A stretch of DNA of 5,931 nucleotides, from the NCBI GenBank assembly GCA_009774895.1, contig VSOO01000094.1:1-5931 (forward strand). Direction: 5' to 3'. Made by a program: the position numbers and the translations under genes. The DNA comes from Alistipes sp. GTDB lineage: Bacteria; Bacteroidota; Bacteroidia; Bacteroidales; Rikenellaceae. The notes below the pieces were generated by a model, which saw only the letters and a list, made by a program, of their open reading frames with translations, did no database searches and was not told the origin of the DNA. Positions 1-3,913 of the stretch are shown here, piece after piece; within the stretch, counting starts at the first letter, position 1; every line of letters starts with the position of its first letter.

Positions 1-593
1 ATGCGGCGGAGCTGGCCCTCAGGGTGCGCCGCGCCGATCCGGCCCGTGCGATCCACCGTGCGGAGGGGGTCTACGACGTGCTGGACCATGCCACCGCCAC
101 GCCGGGATTCGGCGGCAAGCTGGCCTTCGACCTGACGGATTCGGCGGACGCTCCGGAGTGGGCGCCGCCGCCGGTTCCCGAACCGGAGCCGGGGGTGCGC
201 TACCGCACCGACTTCCTCGCCGAGTGGGGCGTGCTGGCGGCATTCGCGGAACCCGGTGCGGAACCCGTGCCGCCGCCGGGCGTGAAGTACTTCGCGGTGT
301 TCGATGCCGAGGCGGAGGGCCTCACGGGCGAGGAGCTGCTGTGGCTGGCCGCCGCCGACACCGATCCGCGCCGCGACGTCGTGCTGCGCGACGGCACGCT
401 CGCGGTCGATGCCCGGGGCAAACGTCCGGGCGCGCCCGGACACCCCGCGCGCTTCCCGAATCCGGTCGTGTCGGACGAGGCGACGATCGCGAAGGTCGAT
501 GCCCGCTGGGACGAATACGGTCTCGGGGCGTTCGTCGCGTCGCCGAGCCGCCGCTACCGCGTGCTGCTGCGCTCCGACGGTGCGGCGTGGTAG
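1..593 (+). CDS. ubiD: UbiD-family decarboxylase, C-terminal part (probable menaquinone biosynthesis decarboxylase)
   Basis: The 5' end lies outside the window; the frame is open from base 3 and gives 196 residues before the TAG at 591-593. UbiD enzymes use prenylated FMN to remove a carboxylate from an aromatic ring, and in Bacteroidota the usual member serves menaquinone synthesis in the cytoplasm. The visible part matches the family C-terminal region: DVLDHA followed by GFGGKLAFDLT, then GEELLWL..ADTDPRRDVV, a DARGKRPGAPGHPARFPNPV stretch, and the closing WDEYGLGAFVASPSRRYRVLL, which resembles the family's YGLG-F-PSPS-rY ending. The prFMN-binding and catalytic residues lie upstream and cannot be judged. 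A GTG at 24 is in frame but conserved sequence precedes it, so it is not the start. Codon use is strongly GC-rich. The helix-hairpin-helix gene follows after 46 bases on the same strand. The family is fairly certain; the exact substrate is inferred. Confidence 0.85.
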   Translation, partial: AAELALRVRRADPARAIHRAEGVYDVLDHATATPGFGGKLAFDLTDSADAPEWAPPPVPEPEPGVRYRTDFLAEWGVLAAFAEPGAEPVPPPGVKYFAVFDAEAEGLTGEELLWLAAADTDPRRDVVLRDGTLAVDARGKRPGAPGHPARFPNPVVSDEATIAKVDARWDEYGLGAFVASPSRRYRVLLRSDGAAW

Positions 594-639
594 CCGGCGG
601 TGTGTACGTTCGAATATGTAATTGCGGAATGAACCCGAT

Positions 640-1737
640 ATGAAACCCTACTTCTCCTCGCGCGAGATCCGCGCATTGATGATCTTTCTGCCCCTGTGCG
701 TGCTGGCGGTGGCGGGCATGCGGCTGGCACGTCCGAAAGCCGGTCCCGCGGAGGTGTGCGCGGTGGCGCACGAGGCCGAGCGCCCTGCGGACAGCGTGCG
801 GCTCTTCCGCTTCGATCCCAACACGATCGACTACGCGGGGCTGCGGCAGCTGGGGCTCACGGCCTACGAGGCGGCGAGCCTGCTGAAATACCGTGCGGCG
901 GGCAAGGTCTTCCGCATCCCGGAGGATGTGGCCGCCTGCTACGGCTTCACCGACTCGCTCTACTTCCGCCTGGCGCCCTATATCCGCATCGGCCGCAAGT
1001 ATGCCGTCGCGCCGCCCGCCTACCGCTCGGAACGGGTGGTGCGTCAGCCGCTCGCCCCCGCGCCGTTCCTCATCGACACGGTGTCGGCGCTCTACCTGCG
1101 GGCCATCGGGGCGCTGTCGAAACGCCAGGCCGAGGCCCTCGTGCGCTGGCGCGACCTGCACGGAATCCGCGACATGGAGGAGCTGCGCGAATGCTATGTC
1201 GTGTCGGACTCGGTGGCTGCGGCGCTCGAACCCTATGTCCGTTTCGCCGTGCGGCACGACCCGGCCGTCGAGCGCGTGGAGCTCAACCGGGCGGACTCCG
1301 CGGCGCTGTGCTCCGTGTACGGCATCGGCGCGAAGAGCGCCGCGGCCATCCTGCGCTACCGCGAGCGGCTGGGCGGCTTCCGCTGCGTGGAGCAACTGGC
1401 GGAGGTCCGGGAGGTCACGGAGCGCAATTACGAGCGGATTGTGAAACAAATTTGGTGCGACAGTTGTGAAATTCAAAAAATTGATATTAACTTTGCGGCT
1501 CCGAATACGCTGATGAGGCATCCTTACCTGCCGCCGCGTATCGTGAGGAAGTTACTCAGAGAACGACAATTGAAAGGAGGTTGGACGACCGTCGGAGAAT
1601 TGGTGCGACAGAACATACTGACCGAGGAGGAGGCAGCGCGGCTGGCTCCCTATCTCCGATTCGGATCGCGGAACAACCCCGGAAACGATGCGGCCTCCCA
1701 CGGAGAGGCCCTTGAAATGCAAGAGCGAATATATTGA
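640..1737 (+). CDS. Membrane-anchored helix-hairpin-helix (ComEA-like) protein
   Basis: Protein of 365 residues from ATG 640 (MKPYFSSREIRAL). An in-frame TTG at 622 would add six residues; the ATG is preferred because it gives a normal short cytoplasmic tail before the membrane helix at about residues 12-30. Four helix-hairpin-helix modules follow at roughly 58-117 (FDPNT...PYIRI), 143-202 (degenerate, FLIDT...PYVRF), 213-271 (VELNRAD...GIGAKSAAAILRYRERLGGF) and 281-341 (IDINFAAPN...PYLRF). Module three has the classic G-I-G-x-x-x-A hairpin. Such modules bind DNA without sequence preference. In ComEA they capture incoming DNA at the membrane, and Bacteroidota encode multi-module relatives whose role is not well defined. 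The 3' third has markedly lower GC than the rest and contains promoter-like and SD-like motifs. It ends 29 bases before rpsU, so cotranscription is plausible. The domain assignment is strong; a role in DNA uptake is only inference. Confidence 0.85.
   Translation: MKPYFSSREIRALMIFLPLCVLAVAGMRLARPKAGPAEVCAVAHEAERPADSVRLFRFDPNTIDYAGLRQLGLTAYEAASLLKYRAAGKVFRIPEDVAACYGFTDSLYFRLAPYIRIGRKYAVAPPAYRSERVVRQPLAPAPFLIDTVSALYLRAIGALSKRQAEALVRWRDLHGIRDMEELRECYVVSDSVAAALEPYVRFAVRHDPAVERVELNRADSAALCSVYGIGAKSAAAILRYRERLGGFRCVEQLAEVREVTERNYERIVKQIWCDSCEIQKIDINFAAPNTLMRHPYLPPRIVRKLLRERQLKGGWTTVGELVRQNILTEEEAARLAPYLRFGSRNNPGNDAASHGEALEMQERIY
1463..1495 (+). promoter_or_regulatory. Candidate Bacteroidota-type promoter inside the HhH gene, upstream of rpsU
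   Basis: TAACTTTG at 1488-1495 fits the Bacteroidota -7 consensus TAnnTTTG exactly. GTTG at 1463-1466 lies 21 bases upstream and matches the -33 element TTTG in three of four bases. The pair sits in an AT-rich island (20 of 60 bases G or C at 1441-1500) within an otherwise very GC-rich gene. Transcription would start near 1500 and give rpsU a leader of about 265 bases that overlaps the end of the HhH gene. This would let rpsU be expressed apart from the upstream genes. The motif is seen; its activity is inferred. Confidence 0.4.
1572..1581 (+). other. Strong anti-SD complement inside the HhH coding sequence, in the possible rpsU leader
   Basis: GAAAGGAGGT is a ten-base match to the complement of the conserved 3' end of 16S rRNA. 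It encodes part of a Lys-Gly-Gly stretch of the HhH protein. No ATG or GTG lies at a useful distance downstream, so it is not an ordinary ribosome binding site. It would fall in the leader of any rpsU transcript started near 1500. It may be chance from codon choice. Confidence 0.3.
1692..1710 (+). promoter_or_regulatory. Short GC-rich hairpin upstream of rpsU
   Basis: GGCCTC at 1692-1697 and GAGGCC at 1705-1710 form a six-pair stem with a seven-base loop. It lies in the last codons of the HhH gene, 56 bases before the rpsU start. It is not followed by a T tract, so it is not an intrinsic terminator. The left arm contains CCTCC (1694-1698), which could pair instead with GGAGG at 1576-1580 or 1787-1791. 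A regulatory role is speculative. Confidence 0.2.
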
Positions 1738-1766
1738 TTGACAAAACATTAAAAAATTATACGAAA

Positions 1767-1958
1767 ATGATTATCATGCCGGTAAAGGAGGGCGAGAACA
1801 TCGAGCGCGCCCTGAAGAAGTTCAAACGTAAATACGAGCGCACGGGCGTCCTGAAGGAGCTGCGCCGCCGCCAGTACTTCACCAAGCCTTCGATCGCGAA
1901 GCGCGAGGCGAAGATGCATGCCGTTTACGTGGAGCACACCTACCGCAACGAGGAGTAG
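1767..1958 (+). CDS. rpsU: 30S ribosomal protein S21 (bS21)
   Basis: Protein of 63 residues, the normal length for the family in Bacteroidota. The N-terminus (PVKEGENIERALKKFKRK) and the RTGVLKELRRRQYFTKPS core are diagnostic, and the protein is highly basic. ATG 1767 (MIIMPVKEG) is chosen because Bacteroidota homologues start with a short hydrophobic run before PVKEGE; ATG 1776 is a possible alternative and an in-frame TTG at 1734 is too far upstream. bS21 sits on the 30S platform. In Bacteroidota it helps hold the anti-SD end of 16S rRNA in a pocket, which explains why most messages there lack SD sequences. The bases before the start are A/T-rich with no SD, but AAAGGAGG occurs at 1784-1791 inside codons 6-9 (Val-Lys-Glu-Gly). 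A strong terminator follows 20 bases after the stop. In many Bacteroidota rpsU is followed by a xerC-type recombinase gene; here it is not. Confidence 0.97.
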   Translation: MIIMPVKEGENIERALKKFKRKYERTGVLKELRRRQYFTKPSIAKREAKMHAVYVEHTYRNEE

Positions 1959-1978
1959 TACTCCGGACCGGACGAGCC

Positions 1979-2019
1979 GCCGGGAAGTGATCGTGAAGAT
2001 CGCTTCCCGGCTTTTTTTT
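1979..2019 (+). terminator. Intrinsic terminator of the rpsU transcript
   Basis: A 14-pair stem is formed by 1979-1992 (GCCGGGAAGTGATC) and 1998-2011 (GATCGCTTCCCGGC). It has one G-T wobble and a five-base loop (GTGAA), and is followed directly by eight T residues at 2012-2019. It lies 20 bases after the rpsU stop and separates this transcript from the metallophosphoesterase gene. This is a textbook rho-independent terminator. Confidence 0.95.
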
Positions 2020-2094
2020 GCGCTGCGGGCGTTCGGCGGCCGCCCGATGCTGCTCGATGCCGACCGATCCGACAACTCCCCGCCCTTCCGCGTC

Positions 2095-2125
2095 TTTCCG
2101 GACGACCGTTCGGTGCCTATTTTTG
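2095..2125 (+). promoter_or_regulatory. Candidate promoter of the metallophosphoesterase gene pair
   Basis: TATTTTTG at 2118-2125 matches the Bacteroidota -7 consensus TAnnTTTG exactly. TTTC at 2095-2098, 19 bases upstream, matches the -33 TTTG in three of four bases. It lies in the 112-base gap between the rpsU terminator and the next gene, where a new promoter is needed. The -7 motif ends only six bases before the chosen ATG at 2132, so the message would have almost no 5' leader. No other motif was seen in 2020-2094. Confidence 0.55.
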
Positions 2126-2147
2126 CCGGAAATGAACGGACCGAACG
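2107..2147 (+). repeat. Inverted repeat spanning the -7 motif and start codon
   Basis: CGTTCGGT at 2107-2114 and ACCGAACG at 2140-2147 are perfect inverted copies with 25 bases between them and centres 33 bases apart. The left arm lies between the -33 and -7 motifs and the right arm just inside the coding sequence. That geometry would suit a DNA operator better than an RNA hairpin. Several eight-base inverted repeats at such spacing are expected by chance in a window this size, so only the position makes it noteworthy. Confidence 0.3.
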
Positions 2148-2944
2148 CTATTTTCGCAACGGTCGCCGCCGTGCTTCTCTTTGCGGGCGGATGCGACCTG
2201 GTGGAATACCATCCCTACGACACGCGCATCACGGGCCGCACGGGCATCAACGCCGCGAATGCCCGGCGGATCGACGAGGCGTGTGCCGGCCGCCGCAGCA
2301 TCCGCTTCGCGCTCGTCAGCGACACCCAGCGCTGGTACGACCATACGCGCGATGCCGTGGCGTCGATCAACCGCCTGGAGGGGATCGACTTCGTGATCCA
2401 TTGCGGCGACCTCTCCGATTTCGGCGCCACGAAGGAGTTCCTCTGGCAGCGCGACATCCTGGAGGGGCTGCGCGTGCCCTACGTGTGTCTGCTGGGCAAC
2501 CACGACTGCCTCGGCACGGGCGAGGAGGTCTTCGCCGAGGTCTTCGGACCTCCCGACTTCGCCTTCACCGCAGGCCCCGTGCGCTTCGTGTGCCTCAATA
2601 CGAACGCCATGGAGTTCGACTATTCGCGTCCGGTACCCGACTTCGGATTCATCGGGCGCGAGCTGGAGCACTTCCCGTCCGGGGTCGGACGCACGGTCTT
2701 CGCCATGCACGTGCAGCCCGGCGAGTTCCAGTTCAACAACAATGTAGCGCGCGTGTTCGAATGGTATCTGAATCAGTTCCCCGGCCTGGAGTGCTGCCTC
2801 TTCGGCCACGGCCACCACATGGCGGCCCTGGACCTGTTCGGCGACGGAGTGATGTGGTATGCCGTGTCGAGCATCGAAAAGAGACAGTACCTCGTATTTA
2901 CCGTAGACGAACAGGGACATGCGTATGAAACGGTCGATTTTTAG
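2132..2944 (+). CDS. Calcineurin-like metallophosphoesterase, probable lipoprotein
   Basis: Protein of 270 residues from ATG 2132. This start places a short N-region before a hydrophobic stretch (residues 6-18) and a lipobox-like FAGGC with Cys21, so the enzyme is probably exported and lipid-anchored. Extending to ATG 2057 would bury the signal behind 25 extra residues. The metal-binding motifs appear in order: SDTQ (63-66), CGDLSD (91-96), LLGNHD (120-125), MHVQPG (192-197) and GHGHH (225-229). These define the dinuclear-metal phosphoesterase fold that cuts phosphomonoesters or diesters. The first motif has Gln66 where D-x-H is usual, a variant also known from some subfamilies. The substrate cannot be told from sequence; CpdA-like enzymes and cell-wall or sugar phosphate hydrolases are options. 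It starts a likely two-gene operon and its last 20 bases overlap the following outer-membrane protein gene. The fold is near certain, the lipoprotein call likely. Confidence 0.9.
   Translation: MNGPNAIFATVAAVLLFAGGCDLVEYHPYDTRITGRTGINAANARRIDEACAGRRSIRFALVSDTQRWYDHTRDAVASINRLEGIDFVIHCGDLSDFGATKEFLWQRDILEGLRVPYVCLLGNHDCLGTGEEVFAEVFGPPDFAFTAGPVRFVCLNTNAMEFDYSRPVPDFGFIGRELEHFPSGVGRTVFAMHVQPGEFQFNNNVARVFEWYLNQFPGLECCLFGHGHHMAALDLFGDGVMWYAVSSIEKRQYLVFTVDEQGHAYETVDF
2913..2917 (+). promoter_or_regulatory. SD-like ribosome binding site for the barrel protein gene
   Basis: AGGGA at 2913-2917 stands seven bases before ATG 2925 but only one base before the alternative ATG 2919. This spacing favours ATG 2925. 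It lies inside the end of the metallophosphoesterase gene, in keeping with translational coupling. SD use is generally weak in this phylum, so the support is modest. Confidence 0.4.
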
Positions 2945-3845
2945 CGGTTGTGTGTGGTTCGCGGCCCTCTGTGCCGTGCACAGCCTTGCGGCCCGGCCTT
3001 GCGGCACCGGAGAGGTCGCCGCCCTGCGGTCCGTGCCGGCCGATACGGCGGTCGCAGCCTGCCCGGCCGGACCCGACGGTGCGTCCGGTGTCGCCGACAG
3101 TACATGGTCCGGTCGTTGTGCGCCCGGCGTCGCCGGTGCCGTCGGATTGTCCGGATTGCACGACGGCGCGTCCGGCGTCCGGCGTCCTCCGGTCGGTGCC
3201 GCGGAACCGGGACTTTCCGCGTATCCGGTGCCGGGCCGCCGCCCGCTCGACCGCCGCATCCATCGGGGTTATGCGTCGTGGGAGCGGGTGGCACCCACGC
3301 ACCTGCGGTTGCAGTATGCCGGAAGCATCGGCATCGCCTCGGCCGGCATGGGGTGGGACTACGGCCGGCGGGGGCAGTGGGAGACCGAGCTGCTCGTGGG
3401 GGTGGTGCCGGCCTATCATTCGGACAAGGCGAAGATCACGCTGACCCTCCGCGAGACGTTCGTGCCGTGGAGCATCGCATGCGGCGGCCGGTTGTCGGTC
3501 GAGCCGCTCGCCTGCGGTTTTTACTTCTCCACGCTGCTGAGCAACCGGTTTTGGGTGCGACAGCCCGAACGCTATCCGAAAGGGTACTATTTCTTCTCTA
3601 CCCGTCTTCGCAGCTACGTGTTTCTCGGGCCGCGCGTCACCTGCCGTGTGAACGACCGTCGCTCCGACCGGCTGCTGCGTGCCGTCACGTTCTGCTGCGA
3701 ATGCAGCACCTGCGACCTCTATGTGCTCAGCCGCTGGAACAACCGCACGCTCCGTACCCGCGACATGCTGAGTCTGTCGTTCGGTGTGAAATTCCAGCTT
3801 TTCGATTCCCGGCGCGAGGCGTGCGCGGTGCACGGTACGCGCTGA
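2925..3845 (+). CDS. Exported outer-membrane beta-barrel protein (conserved in Bacteroidota, function unknown)
   Basis: Protein of 306 residues from ATG 2925; ATG 2919 would add Met-Arg. Residues 1-23 are a Sec signal peptide with a likely cut after SLAA. Residues 24 to about 115 form a Gly/Ala/Pro-rich linker with no recognisable fold and repetitive DNA. From about 116 to the end the sequence alternates polar and aromatic residues as in a small outer-membrane barrel: LRLQYAGSIGIASAGMGWDY, TLRETFVPWSI, NRFWVRQPERYPKGYYFF, STCDLYVLSRWNN, and a final strand MLSLSFGVKFQLF. This resembles a family of uncharacterised Bacteroidota barrel proteins I recall; that recall is untested. A cysteine cluster, CCxCxxC at 257-263, is unusual for a surface protein. 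The gene overlaps the upstream metallophosphoesterase by 20 bases and its stop faces a converging Omp85-like gene 68 bases away. Export and barrel nature are likely; function is unknown. Confidence 0.75.
   Translation: MKRSIFSGCVWFAALCAVHSLAARPCGTGEVAALRSVPADTAVAACPAGPDGASGVADSTWSGRCAPGVAGAVGLSGLHDGASGVRRPPVGAAEPGLSAYPVPGRRPLDRRIHRGYASWERVAPTHLRLQYAGSIGIASAGMGWDYGRRGQWETELLVGVVPAYHSDKAKITLTLRETFVPWSIACGGRLSVEPLACGFYFSTLLSNRFWVRQPERYPKGYYFFSTRLRSYVFLGPRVTCRVNDRRSDRLLRAVTFCCECSTCDLYVLSRWNNRTLRTRDMLSLSFGVKFQLFDSRREACAVHGTR
3007..3234 (+). repeat. CCGG-dense low-complexity linker tract
   Basis: This part of the barrel protein gene holds 15 CCGG sites in 228 bases, at 3007, 3036, 3063, 3067, 3085, 3109, 3124, 3133, 3151, 3172, 3179, 3189, 3207, 3225 and 3231. 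The 240 bases at 2401-2640 hold one. The clearest repeated unit is an 18-base segment at 3075-3092 and 3162-3179 (two mismatches, 87 bases apart, in frame) that encodes DGASGV both times. The tract encodes the linker between signal peptide and barrel. It looks like a degenerate array grown by slippage or unequal exchange. Confidence 0.6.
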
Positions 3846-3913
3846 GGCGCTCCGGTCGGGGAGGGTGTTTCTGGCGGCCCGCCGCATGGCGAACGACCTC
3901 GTGCGGGGGCGGT

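Noticed and set aside
594..639. A promoter for the HhH gene in the 46-base gap after ubiD
   Set aside because: TAATTGCG near the gap end matches TAnnTTTG poorly, and no -33 element lies at the right distance.
322..1521. Long minus-strand open frame opposite the UbiD and HhH genes
   Set aside because: It mirrors two well-supported genes on the other strand, and its product is His/Arg-rich without a recognisable domain.
1738..1763. sigma70-like TTGACA and TATACG just before rpsU
   Set aside because: The spacing is only 14 bases, and Bacteroidota housekeeping promoters do not use these elements. The A/T-rich stretch is better explained as an unstructured translation start region.
2018..2131. 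An earlier start for the metallophosphoesterase at TTG 2018 or ATG 2057
   Set aside because: TTG 2018 lies in the terminator T tract. ATG 2057 would put 25 residues in front of the signal peptide. ATG 2132 gives a normal lipoprotein signal.
3846..3913. A bidirectional terminator between the two converging stops
   Set aside because: Only short stems such as GCGC-TGAG-GCGC were found, with no T tract on either strand. Nothing supports an intrinsic terminator here.
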